Shown here: piece after piece, positions 52,146-60,693 of the stretch
Position numbering within the stretch: the stretch's first letter is position 1
Layout of the letters: the number at the start of each line of letters is the position of its first letter
Source: Henriciella sp045287255
GTDB lineage: Bacteria; Pseudomonadota; Alphaproteobacteria; Caulobacterales; Hyphomonadaceae
Length of the DNA stretch: 64,000 nt
Reading direction: 5' to 3'
Assembly (NCBI RefSeq): GCF_045287255.1
Contig: NZ_CP137142.1
Location: 310,001-374,000 of the forward strand
Translations under genes and position numbers: made by a program
The notes under the pieces: generated by a model
The model's database searches: none
Told to the model about the DNA's origin: nothing
The model's input: the letters and a program-made list of their open reading frames with translations, nothing else

Positions 52146-52456
52146 GCCGCGGCCACACCTTGTTCACCCAGCTCGCGCAGCCAGGCCCAGGTATAGAGGC
52201 CGCTGGAATGGCCATCACTGAAATAGATACGCACAGCATAGCGCCCGACCGGGTCGGCTTTGAGAACCGTCAGATCATCCGGGATGATCGGCGCAGGGGG
52301 CTTTGGCCCGGCGCCATGGCCTTGAACCTCTGCAGATGGGCTATTCAGGCGCAGCGTTGGGTAATCAATCTCAAATTCAGCGCCATCATCATAAGCGACA
52401 GCAAGACGGGCCTTGGACTTTGAGAAAGCAAGACGGGTTGGCCAACTATGGCTCAT
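52142..52456 (-). CDS. DUF971 family protein
   Basis: 104 aa. Ends VRIYFSDGHSSGLYTWAWLR, the DUF971 signature (also the N-terminal domain of gamma-butyrobetaine hydroxylase), with WPTRLAFSKSKARLAVAYDD at the start. The family may bind zinc or assist Fe-S work (ApbC partners); no function is proven. Third of four overlapping genes. Confidence 0.82.
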   Translation of the reverse strand: MSHSWPTRLAFSKSKARLAVAYDDGAEFEIDYPTLRLNSPSAEVQGHGAGPKPPAPIIPDDLTVLKADPVGRYAVRIYFSDGHSSGLYTWAWLRELGEQGVAAA

Positions 52457-52668
52457 GAGCTTGCCTCCAAGTCGCGCGCTTCGCTTTCCAGCATAATCGG
52501 CATGCCATCGCGTATGGGGTAAGCGAGCTTGGCCTTTTCCGAGATCAGTTCACAGTTTTCACTATCGAGCCGTAGAGGCCCGCGTGAAACCGGACAAATC
52601 AGCAGTTCCAGCAAGCGCGGATCGACGCCACACGGGCCGATTTTGGAAGGGGTATCTTCAGTCGTCAT
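52453..52668 (-). CDS. Trm112-family (YcaR-like) protein
   Basis: 71 aa. DPRLLELLICPVSRGPLRLD then AYPIRDGMPIMLESEARDL, the classic bacterial Trm112/UPF0434 sequence. One of the usual metal-ligand pairs is incomplete (CPVSRG, no second Cys of a CxxC), as in many bacterial members. Eukaryotic and archaeal Trm112 activates methyltransferases. ATGA overlaps on both sides. Confidence 0.88.
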   Translation of the reverse strand: MTTEDTPSKIGPCGVDPRLLELLICPVSRGPLRLDSENCELISEKAKLAYPIRDGMPIMLESEARDLEASS

Positions 52669-53318
52669 TGCAAGGTTGAGGTGTCATTGCCCGGCGCGTC
52701 CATGTCAAGCAGCGCCATCAGTGTTTCGGCTCTGGCAATCACGGATGGCGCTTCCAGCAGGGCCTGTTTCTCCATCACGCCAAATGGGCAACCTGCACAC
52801 AGCGCATTGATCAGGGTTTCCAGCTGCGCATTTTCAACCGCCTCCCAGTCGACTTCCATCTGATGGATATTGCTGTAGCGCTTGAGGGAATTGACGAGGT
52901 TTGACCGGGGTAGGATGAGATCACCCGGCTTTGGGGCCATTAAATCGCTCTCAAACGGGGCCCACTTGGCTCTGACCTGTCGATATGGCGTGTTGACGTC
53001 GAGTTCATCATCGCTGCCAAAACGGCAAATCCCGGTCAGCGAGATGAGATAGCGTCCATCCTCGGTTTCGGCATAAGAGGTGATGCGCCCCGCGCAGCCA
53101 ACCTTGGCGAGGGCAGGGGCTGCTGGGTCCCCACCAAGGCTCTGAACCATACCGATGATTCGATCCCCAGCCATGGCATCATCAATCATGTTGAGATAAC
53201 GCGGCTCAAAAATGTTCAGTGGTAGCGACCAGCGCGGAAACAGCATCGCGCCCGCTAGCGGAAACACGGGAATGATTTCCGGCAGGTCAGTGAGTTTGCG
53301 ATAGGGGTCTGCGGCCAC
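52665..53318 (-). CDS. Lon N-terminal (LON) domain protein
   Basis: 217 aa. IIPVFPLAGAMLFPRWSLPL, NIFEPRYLNMIDDAMAGDRI and GCAGRITSYAETEDGRYLIS are the LON substrate-binding domain of Lon, here without an ATPase or protease. Function of such stand-alone proteins is unknown. Overlaps trm112 by 4 bp. Confidence 0.88.
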   Translation of the reverse strand: MAADPYRKLTDLPEIIPVFPLAGAMLFPRWSLPLNIFEPRYLNMIDDAMAGDRIIGMVQSLGGDPAAPALAKVGCAGRITSYAETEDGRYLISLTGICRFGSDDELDVNTPYRQVRAKWAPFESDLMAPKPGDLILPRSNLVNSLKRYSNIHQMEVDWEAVENAQLETLINALCAGCPFGVMEKQALLEAPSVIARAETLMALLDMDAPGNDTSTLQ

Positions 53319-53382
53319 GGGTCTTATCCTTCTGTAAGTCTACAGATGGACCGATCAGATCAGATTGCGAGGTTCGAGTGTG

Positions 53383-54273
53383 TTACGCAAACATCAGCGA
53401 GCCGAGGCGCCGCCGTCCTTCAACCGTGATCGGGTCCTTTGGTCCGGCCGCTTCGAAAATCTCGAGCAGCTTGGCTTTGGCCTTACCCTCATCCCAGTTC
53501 AGATCGTCAGATAGGATGATTAGCAGATGATCCATGGCTTCCCTGGACTTGCCCTGTCCAATCAGGTTCTCAGCAAACGTGAAGCGTGCGGCGTGATCAT
53601 CCGGATTGGCCTCGACGGCCGCGCGGGCAGACGCCAATTCATCATCCAGTGGCGCATCCGCCATCAGGTCGAGCGCCGTGCGGACAGACTTGATCGCCGG
53701 GTCAGACTGTTTATCCTCCGGGGCCATATCGAGCACTTGTGTTGCCCGTTCAGCATCGCCATTGGCCAGATAGCACCGGGCAAGGCCCGCAATCGCGCCA
53801 ATATGGACCGGGTCCGCTTCAAGGATCGCACCGTAAATCTGTGCGGCCCCACCAATATCGCCAGCATGAACCGCGGCCTCGGCCTGTTCCAGCGCTTCGC
53901 TGAGCTGTTTGGCTGTATCCGTGCCGCCGAGAATTGAGGAAATAAACTGACGGACCTGGCTTTCCGGTAGTGCGCCCTGAAAGCCGTTGACCGGACGACC
54001 TTTGTCAAAGGCGAAAACAGCCGGGATCGAGCGCACGCCCATCTGTCCGGCAACACCCGGATTCTCATCAATATTGATCTTGACCAGTTTAACCTTGCCG
54101 CCCTCGCTATTGACGACCTTTTCCAGAACCGGAGTCAGTGATTTGCACGGGCCACACCATGGCGCCCAGAAGTCCACCAGAACCGGCTGGGTATTCGACG
54201 CTTCAACAACATCAGTCATAAAGGTCTGATCGGTTGCATCCTGAACGTGGGTGCCCGCGGTGATATCGGTCAT
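53383..54273 (-). CDS. thioredoxin-TPR protein (CnoX/YbbN-like)
   Basis: 296 aa. Thioredoxin domain at 1-115 with WAPWCGPCKSLTPVLEK, active site CGPC, and the cis-Pro in GVRSIPAVFAF; residues 120-296 are TPR-like helices (AAVHAGDIGGAAQIYGAILE). This is the CnoX chaperedoxin architecture; CnoX of some species lacks the redox Cys pair, but here both are kept, so it may reduce disulfides. 64 bp upstream of the LON gene. Confidence 0.88.
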   Translation of the reverse strand: MTDITAGTHVQDATDQTFMTDVVEASNTQPVLVDFWAPWCGPCKSLTPVLEKVVNSEGGKVKLVKINIDENPGVAGQMGVRSIPAVFAFDKGRPVNGFQGALPESQVRQFISSILGGTDTAKQLSEALEQAEAAVHAGDIGGAAQIYGAILEADPVHIGAIAGLARCYLANGDAERATQVLDMAPEDKQSDPAIKSVRTALDLMADAPLDDELASARAAVEANPDDHAARFTFAENLIGQGKSREAMDHLLIILSDDLNWDEGKAKAKLLEIFEAAGPKDPITVEGRRRLGSLMFA

Positions 54274-54354
54274 GGCTTTGTCCTGTTGATCATTACTGCC
54301 TCTATGTGGAGGTCCCCTATCGTCCCTGCAAGCTCAATACAGTATGAAGACTGC

Positions 54355-54912
54355 ATGAGCGATATCAATTCTCTTAAAGCGATAATGACAGAGGTCTGGG
54401 CAACCCTTGGCCGCGCGGCTGTCGACAAGCAATCCCCTTTGCGATGGTTCACCTTGGCGACTGTGTCCCCTGATGGTCAACCCGAAGCGCGTACGGTTGT
54501 GCTCCGCGGGGTAGATCGCGGGCTGCGCCGCCTGACATTTTATACAGACCGCCGCGCTGCTAAAGTCCCGGCCTTAACCGCTAACCCCACTGTTAGTTGC
54601 CACTTCTTTGATGCCAAACGGATGGTGCAATACAGACTGGACGGACAGGCTGAGATCCTGACCGAAGGGACGCGTTGGAATGAGCATTTCCAGCGTTTGT
54701 CAGAGGCCGCGATTGAAGATTATGCAGCCTTGCTTCCGCCGGGCAGTATTGGCTCCAGCAAGCGAGATACGGCGCTGGCGGCAAACCATTTTACCGTCAT
54801 TGATGTTGCTGTAGACAGCCTCGACTGGCTGCGCCTGTCCCGCGATGGGCATTTGCGCGCCCGTTTCGACTGGCAAGAAAGTAAGACCTTTGCCGAGTTT
54901 ATCGTGCCCTAA
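54355..54912 (+). CDS. pyridoxamine 5'-phosphate oxidase-family flavoprotein
   Basis: 185 aa. FMN-binding split barrel: LRWFTLATVSPDGQPEARTV, VLRGVDRGLRRLTFYTDRRA, PTVSCHFFDAKRMVQYRLDG. Shorter than PdxH (about 210) and its C-terminal sequence (DSLDWLRLSRDGHLRARFDW) differs, so the substrate need not be PNP/PMP. ATG at 54355; the upstream frame crosses the divergent thioredoxin gene's leader. Stop overlaps the convergent MscS stop. Confidence 0.75.
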   Translation: MSDINSLKAIMTEVWATLGRAAVDKQSPLRWFTLATVSPDGQPEARTVVLRGVDRGLRRLTFYTDRRAAKVPALTANPTVSCHFFDAKRMVQYRLDGQAEILTEGTRWNEHFQRLSEAAIEDYAALLPPGSIGSSKRDTALAANHFTVIDVAVDSLDWLRLSRDGHLRARFDWQESKTFAEFIVP

Positions 54913-56069
54913 CCTTCGTCAAGCCCCTCACCGGGCTGGTTCGCGGCAAAGCCGCCTGCACTTGGCTGACCCGTTGGCCCTGACTTTTCGGCGCGGTGAA
55001 TTTCCACCTGATGCGGATAAGGGATCGTAATGCCATGCTGCTCATAGGCCTTCTTGATCGCCCGCAGACAATCTGACTTCATCTGGACATATTCTGGCAT
55101 CGCAACCCAGGCCCGACAGCGCAATTGTACGCTGGAATCGCGAAACGCGTGCACCCCAACCCAGGTTTCCGACTTGGCCAGAACCCGCGACAGATCATTG
55201 ATAGCCTCATGGGTTTTCTCAATCGCGAAATCGGTATCGTCCTCATAGGAGACATCGACATAGAGATCGAGCCGCCGCCTTGCATAGCGCGACGAGTTCG
55301 AGATTGCGTCAGTCCAGACCTTATCATTGGGAAGAGAGACAGCATTATTGGTAACGGGCTTAATCGTGGTGCGGAACGGGCTGATATCGGTCACCTCACC
55401 TTCCATCCCGGCGACGTTGACCCAGTCGCCAATGCGATAAGGCCTGAAGATGGCCAGCATGACCCCGCCTGCAACGGCCTTTAATGTGTCCTGTAAAGCG
55501 AGCGCGATGGCGAGGCCCGCGGCACCGACCAGAGCGATCAGGGACGCGGTTTGAACCCCAAACTGGGTCAGGGCGAATACAATGGCCAGACCCATAATCA
55601 TATAGGTGACCAGCGAGGCCATGAACGCGAACAGCGTGCCATCTGCGCGATGACTGCGCCGGGCCTTATCGCCGAACTGGCGAATGGATGATCCAATCCA
55701 GCGCGACAACACCGCGGCAACAACGATAATTGTAATCGCCGTTAGAATGCCAGTGCCATAGGTTGCGAAATAGGGGGTAATTTCAAATCCGAAAACGGAC
55801 AGTGCAAACGGCACACCGGCAAGGATGATCATGGCCTGTATCGCCGAGTCCGCCAGGTCCCAGCTCGACCCGTCATAGTCTTCGTGACGTTTGGCGAGGC
55901 GACGCTGCCCGACAAGGCGAATGGCCACCTTGACCAGTTGCGCCAGGATATAGGCGAGCACCATGATCCCGATCGCCAAAGCCGTGTGCCAGGCAAAAGG
56001 TAAGATCTGCCGAACCCATTCAGGCAGACCATCCAAACTCAGTAAATATTGCAGTGGCCAGTCAATCAT
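54909..56069 (-). CDS. MscS-family mechanosensitive ion channel
   Basis: 386 aa. Five or so membrane helices; the last carries AGLAIALALQDTLKAVAGGV, the pore helix, followed by the MscS beta domain IGDWVNVAGMEGEVTDISPF, RTTIKPVTNNAVSLPNDKVW and the vestibule. It vents solutes on hypo-osmotic shock. Start overlaps the upstream membrane-protein gene by ATGA. The C-terminal tail is charged and Gly/Pro-rich. Confidence 0.92.
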   Translation of the reverse strand: MIDWPLQYLLSLDGLPEWVRQILPFAWHTALAIGIMVLAYILAQLVKVAIRLVGQRRLAKRHEDYDGSSWDLADSAIQAMIILAGVPFALSVFGFEITPYFATYGTGILTAITIIVVAAVLSRWIGSSIRQFGDKARRSHRADGTLFAFMASLVTYMIMGLAIVFALTQFGVQTASLIALVGAAGLAIALALQDTLKAVAGGVMLAIFRPYRIGDWVNVAGMEGEVTDISPFRTTIKPVTNNAVSLPNDKVWTDAISNSSRYARRRLDLYVDVSYEDDTDFAIEKTHEAINDLSRVLAKSETWVGVHAFRDSSVQLRCRAWVAMPEYVQMKSDCLRAIKKAYEQHGITIPYPHQVEIHRAEKSGPTGQPSAGGFAANQPGEGLDEG

Positions 56070-56815
56070 CCATCTCGTCCATCAACACCCATCTTGAGGC
56101 GTTGAGCGATAATTAGCAGGCCAACAAGGCCCGCGGCAATGCCCAGAAGGTGCGTTTCTGTGCGCAGCCAATTGTTTGCGACAATACCGCTGATGCCCCA
56201 GCCTGCGGCTACAAAGAACCATAGGCTTTTGCTGACATAGCGGGCAAAAACCATCGTCAAAACCAGCGCTGATCCAAGCACGATCCACAGCGATTGCCAT
56301 GGACGATCTGTCGCCCCGCGATCGAGCAGGTCTCTGACTGCTTCTGGTAGGCTGATCGAGACAGCAACACTGAGCCAACCAGCCAGCAAACCAATGGTCA
56401 AGCACAGCAATAATCGTTTCCCTGTGCCATCAAACCCGCCCATGCGATCGAGCCGATAAGCGCCCTCCCAGGCAAAGAACAGGATCGGAAAGAGCAGCAG
56501 ACAATCGAGCCAGGCAAACCCAAGACTCTGCGCGCTGATCATCCAGATGACATTGCCCAACCCGGCAAGCGCCAGCGGTCCGGCGAGATGGTCAAAATGA
56601 TACTTCGGGCGCAGGTTCGCCAGAACCGCAATGGTCAGATAGCCGGTAAAGATCACGCCCCAGATCGAAAAGAACAGGCCAAGCGGGAGTTCAGGGGGAA
56701 TGCCTTGCGCGGTGGCCCGGTCACCAATGCTTTGCCCAAAGCCCATATTCGGCAGGAGCGGCGCCAGAAATTGCGCCACGGCAATTGGGATCAATGCGAT
56801 ACGAAAAACGCTCAT
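56066..56815 (-). CDS. polytopic membrane protein, distant TspO/MBR-like
   Basis: 249 aa with about seven or eight helices (for example LGLFFSIWGVIFTGYLTIAV, IGLLAGWLSVAVSISLPEAV). FFSIWGVIFTGYL recalls the PSIWGVIY-like motif of proteins annotated near tryptophan-rich sensory proteins, but conserved TspO residues are not evident. Function unknown. ATGA overlap with mscS suggests a common transcript. Confidence 0.5.
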   Translation of the reverse strand: MSVFRIALIPIAVAQFLAPLLPNMGFGQSIGDRATAQGIPPELPLGLFFSIWGVIFTGYLTIAVLANLRPKYHFDHLAGPLALAGLGNVIWMISAQSLGFAWLDCLLLFPILFFAWEGAYRLDRMGGFDGTGKRLLLCLTIGLLAGWLSVAVSISLPEAVRDLLDRGATDRPWQSLWIVLGSALVLTMVFARYVSKSLWFFVAAGWGISGIVANNWLRTETHLLGIAAGLVGLLIIAQRLKMGVDGRDG

Positions 56816-56895
56816 TGTGAAGCCTCCTGCTCAAGCCATGGCAAAAGCTGCGATAAATGACCAGTCAGGCTTTTGTGAAGAGGTGTTGCTGAACG

Positions 56896-56963
56896 AACCG
56901 ACGTCCCCTGCCCAACCACCCCAAGGGTAGCCTCTGCGGGCGGTTGGGCAGGGGGCGTCGGTT
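56896..56963. repeat. 22-bp inverted repeat (long hairpin) between two minus-strand genes
   Basis: Left arm 56896-56917 and right arm 56942-56963 match over all 22 bases when a single G-U pair is allowed (AACCGACG, T/G, CCCCTGCCCAACC). The loop is 24 nt and itself has two tiny GC hairpins. Only short T runs follow, so it is a poor intrinsic terminator; it could be a mobile or regulatory repeat. Confidence 0.6.
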
Positions 56964-56975
56964 TCATCTGTAAGC

Positions 56976-57767
56976 TTAAGGGCTACAATCGCCCCAGACG
57001 ATGAAATGCGGATTGTCATACCCGCGCTCGGTCTTGCCATATGTAAACGCAGAGCCGTCCAGATTGGTCACACGTGCACCAGCAGCCTGCGCAACAGCAT
57101 GCCCTGCGGCAGTATCCCATTCCATGGTCCGGCCATGACGCGGATAGAGGTCAGCCTCGCCCGCTGCAATCAGGCAGAATTTCAGGGATGACCCAGCAGA
57201 GACAATTTCGGCGATATTCTGCGTTTCCAGAAACGCATTGGTTTCAGCGCTGCGATGAGAGGCTGAGGCAATCGCGGTCAGCCCCGACGCAGGTGCTTTG
57301 CGAATGGTCAGCGATTGTCTTTGGTCTGGGGCGGGAACAGCCTCTCCCGCTGCGACGCTGGCCTGCCAGCCTGTAAATGGGCTCTCGGCGACAAATAAGC
57401 GTTTCAGAGCGGGGGCAAAGACCACGCCCATCACAGGCTTACCATGCTCAATGATCGCAATGTTGACGGTAAACTCGCCGCGTTTGTTGATGAACTCACG
57501 GGTGCCATCAACCGGGTCGACCAATGCGAAACGCGTACTGTGCTCCGGGATATGGCCATCTGAAACCGATTCCTCGGCAATGACTTTCAGATCTGGTTCC
57601 ACCTTGGCGAGTTCAGCCAGAATGATGGTCTCAGCTTTCTGGTCGGCTTCCGTCACCGGGGATTTGTCATCCTTGTGGCTGACATCGAAATCACTCTCAT
57701 AAATCTCCATGATGACAACCCCCGCTTGCAGGGCGATACGAGCAAGATCATGCGGCGTGACGGTCAT
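56976..57767 (-). CDS. cysQ: 3'(2'),5'-bisphosphate nucleotidase CysQ
   Basis: 263 aa. Li-sensitive phosphatase motifs: SPVTEADQKAETII (Mg site), EESVSDG, FALVDPVDGTREFINKRGEF and MEWDTAAGHAVAQAAGARVT. It hydrolyses PAP to AMP, removing the inhibitory by-product of PAPS-dependent sulfate transfer and of sulfate assimilation. ATG overlaps the stop of the GT2 gene. The operon's glycan partners, and the sulfotransferases elsewhere in the window, fit a need for PAP removal. Confidence 0.92.
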   Translation of the reverse strand: MTVTPHDLARIALQAGVVIMEIYESDFDVSHKDDKSPVTEADQKAETIILAELAKVEPDLKVIAEESVSDGHIPEHSTRFALVDPVDGTREFINKRGEFTVNIAIIEHGKPVMGVVFAPALKRLFVAESPFTGWQASVAAGEAVPAPDQRQSLTIRKAPASGLTAIASASHRSAETNAFLETQNIAEIVSAGSSLKFCLIAAGEADLYPRHGRTMEWDTAAGHAVAQAAGARVTNLDGSAFTYGKTERGYDNPHFIVWGDCSP

Positions 57768-58786
57768 GGCTGGTCTTTCTTGAGGGGGCGAATATGCGCT
57801 TTGCGCTTACGGAATGTCAGCGGGTTCCAGCACATGGCGTTGGCAATGTCTGCTACAGAGGCTTTTCGGTTTTTCTGAATTCGGCGGCGATCAGACAGGA
57901 CTGGGCCTAGCCCTTTTATCCCTGCCCACAAGCCCCGCCATGTGCTGCCAAACCGATGGGTGAACGCGCTGCGCAGCAAAAGCAGAACCGTAATCGCAAG
58001 ATGCCCGGGCAGAGTCAGCGCCAAGAGTGGCAAAGGCGTATTCTTGATATAGGTCCAGAAGCGATTGCGAGACCCATGATAAAGCGAGAACGCAGAAGCG
58101 CGGCCCGACAATCCACCTCCGGCATGGCGGATAATCGCTGAAGGCAGGAAGACACAGCGCTCCCCTGAGAGGCGCATGCGGTAGCCGAGATCAACATCCT
58201 CACAGAAACAGAAGAAGCGCTCATCAAACCCGCCATGGGCCATGAACACATCACGCCGGATCGCGGCCCCTGCGCCGCAAGGGGAGAAACATTCCCCGGC
58301 TTGCTTTGGCAGGTCTGTAACGGGGCGACCAAACCCGCCGCGCCATGGGATACCAAAGCCCAGATAGGCATCGCCAGCCCCATCGAGGCGTTGTGGATCG
58401 TGCAGATCAATCTGCGTACTGGCAAAACTGGCAATACCCGCATGACGCTGTGCAGCTGCGCCAATTTGTTCCAGCCAGTCCGGGGCGGCTTCTGCATCTG
58501 CGTTTAACAGGCAGAGCCATTCTCCTTTGGCTTGTTCCGCCGCCAGATTATTGGCAGCGGCAAAGCCGATATTGCGGGTTTGGGGCAAGAGGTTCACAGG
58601 GAAATGCGGGGCGGCCTCAAACAGGAAGTCCATTGAGCCATCTGTGCTGGCATTGTCGACGACAAAGACCTCAAAATCACGCACGGTCTGCGCTGCCAGT
58701 GAGGCAATGGCACCTTTCAGATAATCACCGCCATTATAGTTCACGATGATCACGGAAAAGCGGGGAGGGCGGCTATCCTCAGGCAT
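57764..58786 (-). CDS. glycosyltransferase family 2, paralog of the gene at 15733
   Basis: 340 aa. FSVIIVNYNGGDYLKGAIAS, VVDNASTDGSMDF, LLNADAEAAPDWLE, then HGGFDERFFCFCEDVDLGYR, the same motif set and order as the GT2 at 15733-16731, including CGAGAAIRRDVF and a C-terminal membrane segment. ATG at 58786 (MPEDSRPPRFS). Middle gene of the Gfo-IMPase-GT2-cysQ run; 24 bp after the IMPase stop. Confidence 0.9.
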   Translation of the reverse strand: MPEDSRPPRFSVIIVNYNGGDYLKGAIASLAAQTVRDFEVFVVDNASTDGSMDFLFEAAPHFPVNLLPQTRNIGFAAANNLAAEQAKGEWLCLLNADAEAAPDWLEQIGAAAQRHAGIASFASTQIDLHDPQRLDGAGDAYLGFGIPWRGGFGRPVTDLPKQAGECFSPCGAGAAIRRDVFMAHGGFDERFFCFCEDVDLGYRMRLSGERCVFLPSAIIRHAGGGLSGRASAFSLYHGSRNRFWTYIKNTPLPLLALTLPGHLAITVLLLLRSAFTHRFGSTWRGLWAGIKGLGPVLSDRRRIQKNRKASVADIANAMCWNPLTFRKRKAHIRPLKKDQP

Positions 58787-58810
58787 ATCGTGGCGTGGCT
58801 TTCAGGGCGG

Positions 58811-59569
58811 TCATGCGAATGGCTCCAGCAAAGGCAGCTTGCCATTATCAATGCAAATCGCGCGCGGGGCATCAGGGGCACCATCACTGATCAGCGCGCG
58901 GCCTCCGGCGGCGCGGACAATCGCAATTCCGGCGGCAACGTCCCAGAGCTTACAGCCTGTCTCGCTATAACAATCGGCCCGGCCACCTGCGACGTTCACA
59001 GCGGAAAGAGCTGCGGAACCAATCATGCGCAGCTTGCGCCAACGAACGAAGCTTTGGCCCATTTTGGCAAGGCCTTCCGGGGAATAGTCAGCGCTGACAG
59101 GTAACCCGGTCATCAGCATACCATCCTTGGTTTCTGTGATCGCCGAGACTGAGATCAGCTCATCATTGACCTTTGCCGGGATGCCTTCTCCGCCCGTCCA
59201 GGTTTCGCCCATATTAAAATCGTGCACGACGCCGAGGACAGGTTCACCATCCTTGAGCAAGGCAATCGATACGGCGCAGACAGGGCTGCGGCGAATATAG
59301 TTTTCCGAGCCATCAAGTGGATCAACCACCCAGAGCAGGCCCTCCGGCGTACCATGCATTCCGCTTTCTTCAGCGAGGATATCGATAGTGGAGCCTTCGC
59401 GCAGGATAGACAGGATCAGGTTTTCAGCCGCGCGATCTGCATTCAGCTTGATATCGCGCCCTTTCTGAACCGCGATGCCGATAAAATCGCCTTTGCGCGC
59501 AGCCAGCTCATCGCCAGCCGCCTGCGCGGCTTTCACGGCCAGATCGAGCAGGGCAGACAGATCAGTCAT
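58811..59569 (-). CDS. inositol monophosphatase-family phosphatase
   Basis: 252 aa. ILAEESG, WVVDPLDGSENYIRRSPVCA and KLWDVAAGIAIVRAAGG are the metal-binding motifs of the IMPase superfamily. Substrate may be an inositol- or sugar-phosphate or PAP. ATG at 59569 has GGGAGG eight bases upstream; the frame continues upstream through the oxidoreductase gene but is not conserved there. Overlaps that gene by 8 bp. Confidence 0.88.
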   Translation of the reverse strand: MTDLSALLDLAVKAAQAAGDELAARKGDFIGIAVQKGRDIKLNADRAAENLILSILREGSTIDILAEESGMHGTPEGLLWVVDPLDGSENYIRRSPVCAVSIALLKDGEPVLGVVHDFNMGETWTGGEGIPAKVNDELISVSAITETKDGMLMTGLPVSADYSPEGLAKMGQSFVRWRKLRMIGSAALSAVNVAGGRADCYSETGCKLWDVAAGIAIVRAAGGRALISDGAPDAPRAICIDNGKLPLLEPFA

Positions 59570-60602
59570 CGCCATGCCCTCCCTCTTGGCTTTTATGCAG
59601 ATAGGTCGGGTCAGCGGCATAGAGGCGCTGGCTGGTATTGATCGCGTCAAACGCCTGCTGGCTGGTGCCGACCTGAAGCTTGCGTCCCGTCTGAAGGGTT
59701 GAGATGAAATCAGCGATTTCGAGGTCAACGCTTTCATCGGCTTTGAACTCGTGAATCTCTTCTTCTGGATTGGCGATTGGCTCGCCATGCTCATCATATT
59801 GCAAGCGGCCAATGATCAGCATTTCCGGGGCACAGCGCATGTCCGCGGTCAACACACCGTCGAGCCAGAGATAGCCTGTCTCAAAGCCCAGTTCGAGGCG
59901 GAACGTTTCCCGCCATTGCGTGGCTGAGGCGTGCAGCATTGCCATCACGCCGCTATTGGTGCGCAGCAGGGCCATGGCATTGTCCTCAACACCGGCACCT
60001 GTCCAGAACCGCTCATCGACCATGGCTTTGATCTCTTCGAACGGCCCGGCAAACATATGCATCAGGTCGATCATATGAATGCCCCGATCCATCAGGATGC
60101 CGCCACCGGATAGGTCGAATGTGTTTTCCCAACGCCCTTGATCCGCACCCCGCCCGGCTTTGCCATAGGTGCCGCGCATTGAGAGCAAACTACCAAGCGT
60201 GCCGCTCTCGGCAAGCTCGCGCGCTTTCATCACCGCGCCATGATAGCGGTGACCGAAACTGAATTTCAGGATTTTTCCCGTCGCAGCGGCTTCAGCGCGG
60301 CGGACATTGATGACATCTTCAAGATTATAGCCCGGCAGATGCTGGCAGAACACATGCAAGCCTTTGCCCAAGGCTGCGATGATGATGGCCGGGGCAATGG
60401 CGTTTGGTGTAGCAATAAAGATGGCGTCCAGATCGTCGCGACTGAGCAGCGTTTGCCAATCGGCTATCTCAACAGCGGCGCCACTTGCTGGGCCTAGATT
60501 GCAAGTCGCCACGATGACGGCATCAGGATGGTTCGTCAGCGCCTGACGGGTGCGTTCGCCCATTGTCTCATGGCTGATTATGCCGAACCGTATAGGGGCC
60601 AT
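59562..60602 (-). CDS. Gfo/Idh/MocA-family oxidoreductase
   Basis: 346 aa. N-terminal Rossmann fold (IRFGIISHETMGERTRQALT, a looser GxGxxG), IFIATPNAIAPAIIIAALGK, GLHVFCQHLPGYNLEDVINV in place of the usual EKP motif, then GGGILMDRGIHMIDLMHMFA typical for the C-terminal domain. NAD(P)-linked sugar or inositol oxidoreductase; substrate unknown. The EKP lysine is replaced (CQHLP), so catalysis may differ. ATG at 60602 chosen. Confidence 0.82.
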   Translation of the reverse strand: MAPIRFGIISHETMGERTRQALTNHPDAVIVATCNLGPASGAAVEIADWQTLLSRDDLDAIFIATPNAIAPAIIIAALGKGLHVFCQHLPGYNLEDVINVRRAEAAATGKILKFSFGHRYHGAVMKARELAESGTLGSLLSMRGTYGKAGRGADQGRWENTFDLSGGGILMDRGIHMIDLMHMFAGPFEEIKAMVDERFWTGAGVEDNAMALLRTNSGVMAMLHASATQWRETFRLELGFETGYLWLDGVLTADMRCAPEMLIIGRLQYDEHGEPIANPEEEIHEFKADESVDLEIADFISTLQTGRKLQVGTSQQAFDAINTSQRLYAADPTYLHKSQEGGHGDD

Positions 60603-60644
60603 ATGCGCGCTTCCCTGTCCTCTACCAAGGCTGTGCGGTAGCGC

Positions 60645-60664
60645 GTTGCCGGGCAAGCGGCAAC
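60645..60664. repeat. short hairpin between tetR and the Gfo/Idh/MocA gene
   Basis: GTTGCCG-GGCAAG-CGGCAAC, a 7-bp perfect stem with a 6-nt loop and no T-run in either direction. It may be a partial terminator for the upstream regulator gene. Confidence 0.35.
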
Positions 60665-60693
60665 CGTAAACATGTGTGGGATGACAGCGAGGT

